From CAYPUG01 sp964413905 (GTDB lineage Bacteria; Chloroflexota; Anaerolineae; JAADDB01): a stretch of 7,883 nt of DNA. Numbering within the stretch: the stretch's first letter is position 1; every line of letters begins with the position of its first letter. Positions 1-6,403 of the stretch are shown piece by piece. Made by a program: the position numbers and the translations under genes. The stretch spans positions 1 to 7,883 of the forward strand of contig CAYPUG010000122.1 in the NCBI GenBank assembly GCA_964413905.1. Reading direction: 5' to 3'. A model generated the notes under the pieces. It was not told where the DNA came from. It saw only the letters and a list, made by a program, of their open reading frames with translations, and did no database searches.

Positions 1-1
1 A

Positions 2-190
2 ACGTAGCCCGATGGCTTTGAGCATCGGGCGGACGGCCGTACGCCCGCTCACATCGCGTGTACGGCTCCGGCCTCGCCACGGGGCTTCCCCGTGCTCCCC
101 CGTGCCTCCGTGTGAGGCAAACGGCCGGCCGAGCGGAGTTCCCGTCCCTAAGGGACGGCGCCCGTTGAGCCGGCGAATTCATTCGGCGGC
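2..190 (+). repeat. Left copy of a long structured inverted repeat
   Basis: This stretch is the reverse complement, with many substitutions and small indels, of 7845-7665. By eye roughly four of five bases agree. It is a chain of hairpins: 7-30 (GCCCGAT/ATCGGGC), 72-84 (CCTCG/CGGGG with a G-U pair), an alternative at 78-94 (CACGGGG/CCCCGTG), 104-118 (GCCTC/GAGGC), 142-158 (CCGTCCC/GGGACGG) and a 22-nt near-palindrome at 169-190. Similarity to the right copy fades just after the palindrome. The copy may begin before base 1, because the right copy continues beyond the matching point. It encodes no recognisable protein; an open frame across it is treated as incidental. A REP/MITE-like dispersed element is the likeliest identity, inferred from structure alone. 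A structured RNA gene is the main alternative. Confidence 0.8.
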
Positions 191-234
191 TCAGGGGGCG
201 GGGTTGCCACCCGCGACGGGATTTCGTCCCGGAG

Positions 235-281
235 GCGGCCAAATAAATTTGCCCGCTGAACAGGAAGCGCCCCTGCGGGGC
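235..281 (+). repeat. Second palindrome-plus-hairpin module inside the left repeat region
   Basis: A 22-nt near-palindrome (235-256; arms GCGGCCAAAT and ATTTGCCCGC around AA, with one C-C mismatch at arm position 5) is followed by TGAACAGGAAGC and a GCCCC-TGC-GGGGC hairpin (269-281). The same order of palindrome, short linker containing CT(C/G)AAC(A/G)GG, and GC hairpin occurs at 7665-7713 and, on the opposite strand, at 190-142. The left region therefore holds two divergent modules about 44 bp apart. A further small hairpin (217-231, CGGGA/TCCCG) lies between them. I see nothing recognisable in 282-351, which is GC-rich filler before the 20-bp repeat. Confidence 0.6.
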
Positions 282-351
282 TTCGGCGTGCGGCGACCCG
301 GCGCCGCTTTAATACCCCCCTTGCTCCCTGATGCGGGAAGCCCCCCCAAGC

Positions 352-371
352 AGGCTCTTCCCAGGCCGCTT
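352..371 (+). repeat. 20-bp sequence repeated in inverse at the right window end
   Basis: AGGCTCTTCCCAGGCCGCTT here is the exact reverse complement of 7864-7883. A 20-bp exact match is not expected by chance in a window this size, so it belongs to the same repeat family. The coding remnant of a sigma factor begins immediately after base 371, so this may be the end of the inserted element. Its CTTCCC (357-362) can also pair with GGGAAG at 335-340. Confidence 0.6.
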
Positions 372-567
372 GAGGTACCGTCCCATCTGGTCAGCCATGA
401 ACGCACAGCCGACCCTGAGGCGATGGCGCTGCAGGGAGATATCCGCCAAACCGTAGAGGAAGTCATTGCTTCCCTCCCCCCGCTATCGAACTATGGTCGT
501 CCTGCGTTACCTGGAAGAGATGACCTACCGGGCGGGGACCTTGCCCTTCCCGGCTTTCGGCTTATAA
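372..567 (+). pseudogene. Decayed C-terminal fragment of an ECF-type sigma factor
   Basis: Frame 3 reads from 372 through the typical linker ending MALQGDIRQTVEEVIASLPP (423-482). The continuation of sigma region 4, RYRTMVVLRYLEEMTYR, is in frame 1 from 481. Placed end to end they match the usual ECF pattern of a 'LPPRYR..VVLRYLEEMTY' helix leading into the DNA-binding helix-turn-helix. The shift falls in a run of C residues at 475-480, consistent with a net +1 or -2 slip. After TYR the recognition helix is lost and a stop follows at 565-567. Region 2, which contacts core polymerase and the -10 element, is absent; the sequence before 372 is repeat DNA. The gene cannot make a working sigma factor. 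The family call rests on this motif pattern alone. Confidence 0.7.
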
Positions 568-568
568 T
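541..568 (+). promoter_or_regulatory. Candidate sigma-70 type promoter for the peptidase-mutS pair
   Basis: TTGCCC (541-546, 4 of 6 to TTGACA) and a perfect TATAAT (563-568) are separated by 16 bp. Transcription would start near 575 and give a leader of about 40 nt. The promoter lies within the last bases of the decayed sigma factor gene. The spacing and the perfect -10 make it the best promoter in the window. Confidence 0.6.
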
Positions 569-601
569 GGCACTGTAGATTTAATCAGCCACATGTAACG
601 C

Positions 602-610
602 AAGGGGAGG
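602..610 (+). promoter_or_regulatory. Strong ribosome binding site for the M20 peptidase
   Basis: AAGGGGAGG ends 5 nt before the ATG at 616. It closely resembles the anti-16S consensus and fixes the start of the peptidase gene. Confidence 0.75.
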
Positions 611-615
611 CGGCC

Positions 616-1992
616 ATGGGGGACATTGTAGAGAAGGCCCTTAGTTATGCACGAGAACATCGCAACGCGTTCCTCGCAGAGTTAGCGGAATTTCTGGCCA
701 TTCCATCCATCTCAACGGACCCGGCTTACGCGTCCGAAATGAAAGAGGCTGCAGAATGGGTAGCCGACCATCTGCGCGCGTTAGGTATGTCCAATGTACG
801 GGTGTACCCGACCCACGGCCACCCGGTGGTATACGGCGAGGCTCGTTCAACGCAACCTGACGCGCCTACGGTCTTAGTATACGGCCACTACGACGTGCAA
901 CCCCCGGACCCCATAGATCTCTGGCAATCTCCGCCCTTTGAGGCCACAATCCGCGGGGATAACCTTTACGCCCGTGGGGCCACAGACATGAAAGGGCAGG
1001 TTATGGCAACTTTCGCCGCGGTAGAATCCATCATCCACACCGGTGATCTGCCTGTTCACTTGAAGTTCCTTATCGAGGGAGAGGAGGAAACGGGCTCGGC
1101 CGGGCTGGCAACCTTTATTGCTCAGCATCAGGATTTGCTGGCTTGTGATTTTTCCCTGAACCCGGACGCGGGCATGTTAGGCCCGGACTTGCCCACCATC
1201 ACCTACGCGCTGCGGGGGTTAGCCTACTTCGAAGTGCGGGTCTACGGTCCAGATCACGATCTGCACTCGGGCGTGTTTGGCGGTGTGGTGCATAACCCGG
1301 CCCAAGCTCTTGCCGAACTCATCGCGGGAATGCATGATGAGCATGGGCATATCACCTTGCCCGGTTTTTACGACAGTGTACGTCCTTTGGATGAGGAAGA
1401 GCGCGCGGAACTGGCCCGATTGCCCCAGGATGAACACTTCTACCTGAAACACACGGGCGTTCCCGCGCTGTGGGGAGAACCCGAATACACGCCGGTGGAG
1501 CGGGTGACCGCGCGTCCTACCCTGGAAGTGAACGGTATGCTCAGTGGGTTCACCGGCGAAGGTTCCAAAACCGTCATCCCCAGCATGGCCATGGCGAAGA
1601 TCTCTATGCGCCTGGTTCCCGATCAGACCCCCGAGGCGGTCAAAGAACAACTCCTGCGTTACTTAGAAGAGCACGCCCCGCCCACCATTCGTTGGGAGGT
1701 GAAGGAGATGACCGGTGCGTTACCCGCGATAACCGACCGAAAATCCCCGGCCGTCCAAGCCCTTTATCGCGCTTTAGAAACCACTTGGAACGTTCGGCCC
1801 CTATTTAAGCGGGAAGGAGGCACTATTCCGGTGGTCGCCATGCTAAAGCAGATGATGAATGTGGATTCCGTACTCACCGGCTTTGCCCTTCCTGAGGACA
1901 ATCTGCATTCTCCCAACGAAAAGTTGCACCTCCCGACCTGGTACAAGGGCATCGAAGCCCTGGTGCGATTTTTCTACAACCTCACAGCGTGA
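616..1992 (+). CDS. M20-family metallopeptidase, dipeptidase-like (CNDP type)
   Basis: This is a 458-residue, two-zinc cytosolic peptidase that probably cleaves dipeptides or other short peptides. Family landmarks are all present: GHYDVQPPDP (metal ligand H91, D93), ARGATDMKGQ (bridging D124), EGEEETGS (general base E157, metal ligand E158), the NPDAG segment (D184), DLHSG with H217 in the inserted dimerisation lid, and LPEDNLHSPNE near the C-terminus (metal ligand H431). The length fits the carnosinase/Dug1-like branch of M20. The exact substrate cannot be read from sequence; a deacylase role (as in ArgE, DapE) is less likely given the HYDVQP and HSPNE forms. There is no signal peptide. The start follows a strong ribosome binding site, and mutS begins 4 nt after the stop, which suggests joint transcription from the promoter at 541-568. 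Confidence 0.9.
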   Translation: MGDIVEKALSYAREHRNAFLAELAEFLAIPSISTDPAYASEMKEAAEWVADHLRALGMSNVRVYPTHGHPVVYGEARSTQPDAPTVLVYGHYDVQPPDPIDLWQSPPFEATIRGDNLYARGATDMKGQVMATFAAVESIIHTGDLPVHLKFLIEGEEETGSAGLATFIAQHQDLLACDFSLNPDAGMLGPDLPTITYALRGLAYFEVRVYGPDHDLHSGVFGGVVHNPAQALAELIAGMHDEHGHITLPGFYDSVRPLDEEERAELARLPQDEHFYLKHTGVPALWGEPEYTPVERVTARPTLEVNGMLSGFTGEGSKTVIPSMAMAKISMRLVPDQTPEAVKEQLLRYLEEHAPPTIRWEVKEMTGALPAITDRKSPAVQALYRALETTWNVRPLFKREGGTIPVVAMLKQMMNVDSVLTGFALPEDNLHSPNEKLHLPTWYKGIEALVRFFYNLTA

Positions 1993-1996
1993 GCGC

Positions 1997-4636
1997 ATGG
2001 CAACCATGACCACACCTGTACGGCGCCAGTACTTACAAATTAAGCGACAATACCCGGATGCTATTCTTTTCTTCCGCCTGGGAGATTTTTACGAAACCTT
2101 TGACGAGGACGCGAAAATTGTTGCACAGGTGTGTGACATCGCGTTGACGTCTCGACCGGTAGGTAAAGGGGTGCGCGTGCCCTTGGCCGGCGTGCCCTAC
2201 CACGCGGCCGATACGTATATCGCCAAACTGCTCAAGGCCGGTTACAAAGTGGCCATCTGCGAACAAGAGGGGAATACCCCGGTTAAAGGCTTAGTTCCTC
2301 GTCGTGTAGTACGGGTGGTCACTCCCGGCACACTCATCGAGCCCCACCTCCTGCCGGAAAAAGCGAACAACTACTTGACGGCCGTCGTGTGGGATGAACG
2401 AGGCGCCGGCCTTGCGTATGCGGACATCAGCACCGGTGAATTCGCAGCCACCCAAATCCGCGGGGACGAATGGGAGCACCAAACACGAGAAGAGATCGCT
2501 CGCCTGCGACCAGCCGAACTCCTCTTTCCCAGCACCGACCCCCATATGCCAGAACATCCCATCCCCTCCTTATTACACGATCTGCCGGGCGTGCTCACGC
2601 CCTATGACGCGTGGCGGTTTGATGAAGATACCGCGAGGGACGTGTTACGAGAGCATTTTGGTGTGGAATCCCTGGCCGGCTTTGGCGTCGAAGGGTTGCC
2701 TTTGGCCGTGCGGGCAGCCGGCGCGTTGATCGCGTACGTTCAAGTGACCCAACCCGGCGCGTTGAAACAATTGCAGAGCCTTCACACCTACAGTCTCAGC
2801 CAGTTCATGGTCCTGGACGACGCCACCCGTCGCGCGTTGGAGTTAGTGGAAACTATGCGCGAGGGAACGACTCGAGGCTCCCTGCTTTGGGTTCTAGACA
2901 AAACCCGTACACCGATGGGAGGGCGACTGCTGCGTAAGTGGGTGCTGCAACCTCTGGTAGACATCGAGGCTATTAACGCGCGGCTGGACTTGATCGATGT
3001 GTGGGTGGAGGACGGTATTCGCCGGGCAGAAGCGCAGGATTTACTGCGTGGTTTGGGAGACCTGGAACGGTGGACTAACCGCATTCTTCAAGGGGCCGCA
3101 CAGCCGCGGGACTTGGTGGGGCTAAGAGAGGCCTTGGGGCGACTCCCCGCGTTGCGTGCGCTCATGGCCGAAATGATACCGGCCCTCCCGGAAACGCACC
3201 CCTTATCCCACATCTGGCGGCGTTTGGACGCGTGCGAAGACGTGTACGAGCTCCTCGTTCGCGCGATTGCCGAGGATCCCCCGGCCACCACTGGGCATCC
3301 GGGCCTGATTGCTCCCGGTTTCTCCGAAGAACTGGACACCACGCGGCAAGCGGCCACCGAGGGGAAGACCTGGATCGCGAACCTCGAACGTCGGGAACGA
3401 GAACGCACCGGCATCAAAAACCTCAAAGTCGGCTACAACAAAGTCTTCGGCTATTATATCGAGGTGACTAAGCCCAACCTTCACTTGGTGCCAAAGGACT
3501 ACGTGCGAAAGCAAACTCTGGTGAACGCGGAGCGTTTTATCACTCCGGAACTTAAAGAGTATGAGGCTCTGGTTCTCAACGCTCAGGAACGCATTGTTGA
3601 GTTGGAAACTCGTCTCTTCCGGGAGGTTGTAGGTCGGGTCGCGCAACAGGGCCATCGTTTGTTGGAAACGGCCCGCGCGTTGGCAGAACTGGATGTCATC
3701 TTGGGGTTGGCCGAGGTGGCGGTCAACCACGGGTATGTTCGTCCGCACCTGGAGGATGGGCCGGAGATCCACATCCGTGAGGGACGCCATCCAGTGGTGG
3801 AACTCACGCAAGATGAGCCGTTTGTGCCCAACGACACCCACATCACTGCCGACGCTCCCATTCATATCATCACCGGTCCCAACATGGCCGGAAAATCGAC
3901 CTACCTGCGACAAGTCGCGTTGATTACGCTCATGGCCCAAATCGGTTCCTACGTTCCCGCACGGGAAGCGCATATCGGCATCGTCGATCGCATCTTCACC
4001 CGCATCGGCACAGGGGACGAGATCCACCGGGGACAATCTACGTTCATGGTGGAGATGTTAGAGACAGCCCACATTTTGCACCATGCCACCAATCGTTCTT
4101 TGGTGGTGTTGGACGAGGTGGGGCGTGGCACCAGCACCTACGACGGCATGTCTATTGCATGGGCCATCATAGAGTACATCCACAACCACCCCCGTCTCAA
4201 ATGTCGAACCCTTTTCGCGACGCACTACCACGAACTCACCCAACTGGCCACGTTGCTGCCCGGGGTACGGAACTTCCGGGTGGATGTGGCCGAAGAGGGG
4301 GACCGGGTCATCTTCTTGCACAAAATCGTGCCCGGCGGGGCGGACAAATCCTACGGCATTCACGTGGCTGAACTCGCCGGCATGCCCCGGCAAGTGGTCC
4401 AACGGGCTCGTGAAATCATGGCCGATTTGGAGGCCAACGGCACCGCCTCTCCACTGACCCCTCTTCGACAGGGGCGCCGCCGACGAAAACGGGAGACCGT
4501 GCCGCCCATGCAACTGCCCCTGTTCGTGGAGGAACATCCTGTGGTGAACACACTCCGTACGCTGGACGTGAACCAGATCACACCTCTAGAGGCCCTTAAC
4601 ACCCTTTACGAGTTGAAGAAGATGGTAGAAGAATAA
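1997..4636 (+). CDS. mutS: DNA mismatch repair protein MutS
   Basis: This is the mismatch-recognition ATPase that binds mispairs as a dimer and recruits MutL. Starting at 1997 it has 879 residues, a normal MutS length. The N-terminal mismatch-binding domain carries GDFYETF, with the F-x-E wedge at F31 and E33, and the conserved AGVPYHA and AICEQ segments (about 64-90). The connector and lever/clamp domains follow. The ATPase domain has Walker A GPNMAGKST (627-635), a TRIGTGDEIHRGQSTFMVEM signature, Walker B VVLDE (D706, E707) with GRGTST, and the FATHYHELT switch. A basic linker, GRRRRKR, precedes a typical C-terminal tail (TPLEALNTLYEL). No clear Shine-Dalgarno lies before 1997, and the peptidase stop is 4 nt upstream, so translational coupling is likely. 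ATG at 2006 is an alternative start. The open frame runs upstream into the peptidase gene, but that part is shadow. No mutL is in the window. Confidence 0.97.
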   Translation: MATMTTPVRRQYLQIKRQYPDAILFFRLGDFYETFDEDAKIVAQVCDIALTSRPVGKGVRVPLAGVPYHAADTYIAKLLKAGYKVAICEQEGNTPVKGLVPRRVVRVVTPGTLIEPHLLPEKANNYLTAVVWDERGAGLAYADISTGEFAATQIRGDEWEHQTREEIARLRPAELLFPSTDPHMPEHPIPSLLHDLPGVLTPYDAWRFDEDTARDVLREHFGVESLAGFGVEGLPLAVRAAGALIAYVQVTQPGALKQLQSLHTYSLSQFMVLDDATRRALELVETMREGTTRGSLLWVLDKTRTPMGGRLLRKWVLQPLVDIEAINARLDLIDVWVEDGIRRAEAQDLLRGLGDLERWTNRILQGAAQPRDLVGLREALGRLPALRALMAEMIPALPETHPLSHIWRRLDACEDVYELLVRAIAEDPPATTGHPGLIAPGFSEELDTTRQAATEGKTWIANLERRERERTGIKNLKVGYNKVFGYYIEVTKPNLHLVPKDYVRKQTLVNAERFITPELKEYEALVLNAQERIVELETRLFREVVGRVAQQGHRLLETARALAELDVILGLAEVAVNHGYVRPHLEDGPEIHIREGRHPVVELTQDEPFVPNDTHITADAPIHIITGPNMAGKSTYLRQVALITLMAQIGSYVPAREAHIGIVDRIFTRIGTGDEIHRGQSTFMVEMLETAHILHHATNRSLVVLDEVGRGTSTYDGMSIAWAIIEYIHNHPRLKCRTLFATHYHELTQLATLLPGVRNFRVDVAEEGDRVIFLHKIVPGGADKSYGIHVAELAGMPRQVVQRAREIMADLEANGTASPLTPLRQGRRRRKRETVPPMQLPLFVEEHPVVNTLRTLDVNQITPLEALNTLYELKKMVEE

Positions 4637-4651
4637 GGCGTAATGGCTCCG

Positions 4652-4666
4652 ATGTCATAGTGACAT
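4652..4666. promoter_or_regulatory. 15-bp perfect palindrome, possible operator
   Basis: ATGTCA-TAG-TGACAT is a perfect inverted repeat 15 nt after the mutS stop. Its form, two 6-bp half-sites around 3 bp, suits a dimeric regulator. Its left arm overlaps CCGATG (4649-4654), which can instead pair with CATCGG (4676-4681), so the RNA could fold in two exclusive ways. I cannot name a regulator. It could equally be part of a transcript-end structure. Confidence 0.35.
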
Positions 4667-4775
4667 TACAGACGGCATCGGCAACGTCCCTATTTCCGGT
4701 TGCCCTTTCGGGCGGTGATCTGGTCGTATCTTTTTTTCCCCTTCTGCAGTAAGAGGTACATTCTCCTTATATGAT

Positions 4776-4804
4776 TTGCTTGTTGGGGGGAGACTTCATA
4801 TACT
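4776..4804 (+). promoter_or_regulatory. Candidate promoter for the mutase-aroC pair
   Basis: TATACT (4799-4804, 5 of 6 to the -10 consensus) lies an ideal 17 bp after TTGCTT (4776-4781, only 3 of 6 to the -35). A start near 4811 would put the hairpin at 4813-4843 at the very 5' end of a leader of about 155 nt. A second -10-like TATGAT at 4770-4775 has no good -35. Confidence 0.4.
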
Positions 4805-4812
4805 ACCGGACG

Positions 4813-4843
4813 CCGGACCGGACGAACGCCGTCGTCGGTCCGG
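4813..4843 (+). promoter_or_regulatory. Strong GC hairpin in the mutase-aroC leader
   Basis: CCGGACC (4813-4819) pairs with GGTCCGG (4837-4843). The stem extends by GAC/GTC (4821-4823 with 4834-4836) past a bulged G4820. No T-run follows, so it is not an intrinsic terminator on this strand. Its 3' arm overlaps the first bases of GGGGGA (4842-4847), the only ribosome-binding candidate for the small frame at 4856. Roles in mRNA stability or in hiding that site are both possible. Confidence 0.45.
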
Positions 4844-4855
4844 GGGAAATACATC

Positions 4856-4915
4856 ATGTTCTCCTACCCATTGAGCGTCTGGCCTCGCGCATGCTCACAC
4901 CATCACGGGGGATAG
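4856..4915 (+). CDS. Possible leader peptide (19 codons) upstream of the mutase-aroC pair
   Basis: The frame reads MFSYPLSVWPRACSHHHGG then TAG. GGGGGA (4842-4847) lies 8 nt upstream of the ATG and could serve as a weak ribosome binding site. The peptide holds one Phe, one Tyr, one Trp and three consecutive His codons, which is suggestive because the operon ends in aroC, the last common step to aromatic amino acids. True attenuator leaders usually have longer runs of the regulated codon, and no terminator/antiterminator pair is evident after it. It could be chance. Confidence 0.2.
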   Translation: MFSYPLSVWPRACSHHHGG

Positions 4916-4963
4916 ATGCATGACGTTGGCCCAAAGCCCCCTGATGCCCGGAGGTACACGTAA
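4916..4963 (+). CDS. Possible second tiny upstream frame (15 codons)
   Basis: ATG at 4916 directly follows the TAG of the previous small frame and reads MHDVGPKPPDARRYT, stopping at 4961-4963, 3 nt before the mutase ATG. It spans the mutase ribosome binding site, so translation through it could help or hinder mutase initiation. The nearest G-run (4907-4911) is too close to be a good binding site. Reinitiation after the upstream frame would be needed. Confidence 0.12.
   Translation: MHDVGPKPPDARRYT
4950..4955 (+). promoter_or_regulatory. Ribosome binding site of the mutase gene
   Basis: GGAGGT lies 11 nt before the ATG at 4967, slightly longer than the usual spacing. It supports 4967 as the start, as does the protein beginning with the conserved IKFGTDGWR segment. 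Confidence 0.6.
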
Positions 4964-4966
4964 AAT

Positions 4967-6400
4967 ATGGCTATTAAATTCGGCACGGACGGCTGGCGGG
5001 CCGTCATCAGCGACGAGTTCACCTTCGCCAACGTGCGCGTGGTCGCTCAGGCCATCGCGGACGAATTTCTGCTCCAGGTCGAAACTCAGGATGCCCCACC
5101 TTCCTTGGTGGTAGGCTTCGATACCCGTTTCCTTTCTGACCGTTACGCGCGGGAAGTGGCCCGCGTGCTCGCGGCCAACGGCATCACCGTTTACCTCACC
5201 CGCGGGGATACGCCAACACCCATCGTGTCCCACGCCATCCGAGCCTTGAACGCCGGTGGTGGTGTGATGATTACGGCCAGCCACAATCCGCCCCGGTACA
5301 ACGGCATCAAAATCAAATCCACGCATGGGGGCCCCGCCTCCCCCCAAGAGGCCCGTCGGGTCGAAGCCCGCATTCGCGCAAACGAGGCCCAAGGTCGAGC
5401 TCCTCATCTCATCTCCTTTGAAGAAGGAGAAAAGACCGGTCGCATCATCCGCTTTGATCCCTTCCCCGCGTACAGGGAACACGTACAAACCCTGGTCCGC
5501 TTTGACCGCATCGCGGAAGGCTGGCCCCACGTTATTGTGGATCCCATGCACGGTGCGGGACGCAAATACTTCGCCCGCCTTCTCGAAGAGGCCGGCGCTA
5601 ACGTCATCGAGATTCGCGGGGACATGAACCCCGGGTTCGGCGGCGTCCACCCTGAACCCATCGCCCGTAACCTGTCCGCACTGGTGGACGCGGTGCAGGC
5701 CCAAAATGGCGCCTTCTTCGGCCTGGCCACCGACGGCGACGCGGACCGCATCGGTGCAGTGGACGAGACGGGCCACTTCGTCGATCCCCACCGCATCATG
5801 GCCCTGCTGGTCCCCTTCCTGGTGGAAGACCGGGGCCAGCGCGGCGCCATCGTCAAGACCGTCTCCACCACCCTCATGCTCAATCGTTTGGCCGACCACT
5901 ACGGCCTACCCGTCCACGAAACTCCTGTGGGGTTCAATTACATCGTGGATCACATCCTCCAGGACGACGTCCTCATCGGCGGGGAGGAATCCGGCGGCAT
6001 CACCGTTAAAGGTCATATTCCTGAGGGGGACGGCATCCTCATGGGCTTGCTGCTGGCCGAACTGGTCGCTCACACCCGAATGAGGCTCCACGACCTGGTG
6101 GAAAACCTCTACCGCCGTGTGGGGCGCTTTGCATATGCCCGCCTGGACCATCGCGTTGAACGCTTCTCCAAACCCCAACTGGTGGCTCGGCTGAGCCAAA
6201 ACCCACCTGTGACCCTGGCCGGCCTGCCTGTGCGTGCCCTGTCCACCCTGGATGGTGTCAAGTACATTATGGACAACGCTTGGCTCCTCATCCGCCCGTC
6301 GGGTACCGAACCCGTCTTGCGCATTTACGCGGAAGCCCCTACCATAGAGGTTGTACACGCCCTCCTGGAGGAGGGAAAACGCCTAGGCGTGGGGGAATAA
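4967..6400 (+). CDS. Phosphoglucomutase/phosphomannomutase family enzyme
   Basis: This 477-residue cytosolic alpha-D-phosphohexomutase moves phosphate between C1 and C6 of a hexose. The four family domains are complete. The N-terminal FGTDGWR is followed by TASHNP with the phosphorylated Ser S105. The Mg-binding DGDADR is at 256-261, the sugar-specificity loop GGEESGG at 338-344, and the phosphate-binding RPSGTEP at 443-449. The EESGG loop is of the glucose-phosphate type (GlmM has EQSGH, PMM/PGM of the AlgC type EMSGH), so glucose 1-phosphate/6-phosphate exchange is the likeliest activity. Mannose phosphate use cannot be excluded. Products would feed nucleotide-sugar, glycogen or envelope synthesis. 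The downstream gene starts 3 nt after the stop, indicating one transcript. Confidence 0.93.
   Translation: MAIKFGTDGWRAVISDEFTFANVRVVAQAIADEFLLQVETQDAPPSLVVGFDTRFLSDRYAREVARVLAANGITVYLTRGDTPTPIVSHAIRALNAGGGVMITASHNPPRYNGIKIKSTHGGPASPQEARRVEARIRANEAQGRAPHLISFEEGEKTGRIIRFDPFPAYREHVQTLVRFDRIAEGWPHVIVDPMHGAGRKYFARLLEEAGANVIEIRGDMNPGFGGVHPEPIARNLSALVDAVQAQNGAFFGLATDGDADRIGAVDETGHFVDPHRIMALLVPFLVEDRGQRGAIVKTVSTTLMLNRLADHYGLPVHETPVGFNYIVDHILQDDVLIGGEESGGITVKGHIPEGDGILMGLLLAELVAHTRMRLHDLVENLYRRVGRFAYARLDHRVERFSKPQLVARLSQNPPVTLAGLPVRALSTLDGVKYIMDNAWLLIRPSGTEPVLRIYAEAPTIEVVHALLEEGKRLGVGE
6391..6396 (+). promoter_or_regulatory. Ribosome binding site of aroC within the end of the mutase gene
   Basis: GGGGGA forms part of the last codons of the mutase gene and ends 7 nt before the aroC ATG at 6404. 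It fixes the aroC start and ties its translation to the upstream gene. Confidence 0.55.
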
Positions 6401-6403
6401 TTT

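Larger units (their letters stand above)
4637..4966. other. Non-coding intergenic region between the two gene pairs
   Basis: These 330 nt contain no substantial gene on either strand. In order they hold a 15-bp perfect palindrome (4652-4666) overlapping a longer possible stem (4649-4654 with 4676-4681), a GGCAAC/GTTGCC pairing (4680-4685 with 4699-4704), a small GCCC-TTTC-GGGC hairpin (4702-4713), seven Ts at 4731-4737, a candidate promoter (4776-4804), a strong hairpin (4813-4843) and two tiny open frames before the mutase gene. This suggests that mutS transcription ends here and a new unit begins. I see no classical terminator, because the T-run is 17 nt from the nearest hairpin. Confidence 0.6.

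Noticed and set aside
12..578. A 188-codon open frame across the left repeat and the sigma remnant
   Set aside because: It has no upstream ribosome binding site, spans two unrelated sequence units, and is made of repeat DNA plus an out-of-frame fragment. The real signal is the repeat and the pseudogene.
3203..4036. A 277-codon open frame on the minus strand within mutS
   Set aside because: It is antisense to the core and ATPase domains of MutS and matches no family I recognise.
4702..4737. Intrinsic terminator after mutS
   Set aside because: The 4-bp GCCC/GGGC hairpin is weak and the T-run starts 17 nt after it, too far for a standard rho-independent terminator.
4637..4966. Known riboswitch class or tRNA in the long intergenic region
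   Set aside because: I recognise no conserved riboswitch core, T-box motif or tRNA cloverleaf in this stretch.
4895..5899. A 334-codon open frame on the minus strand
   Set aside because: It lies opposite the mutase gene, whose catalytic motifs are all present on the + strand. The translation shows no recognisable domain and arises from high-GC codon structure.
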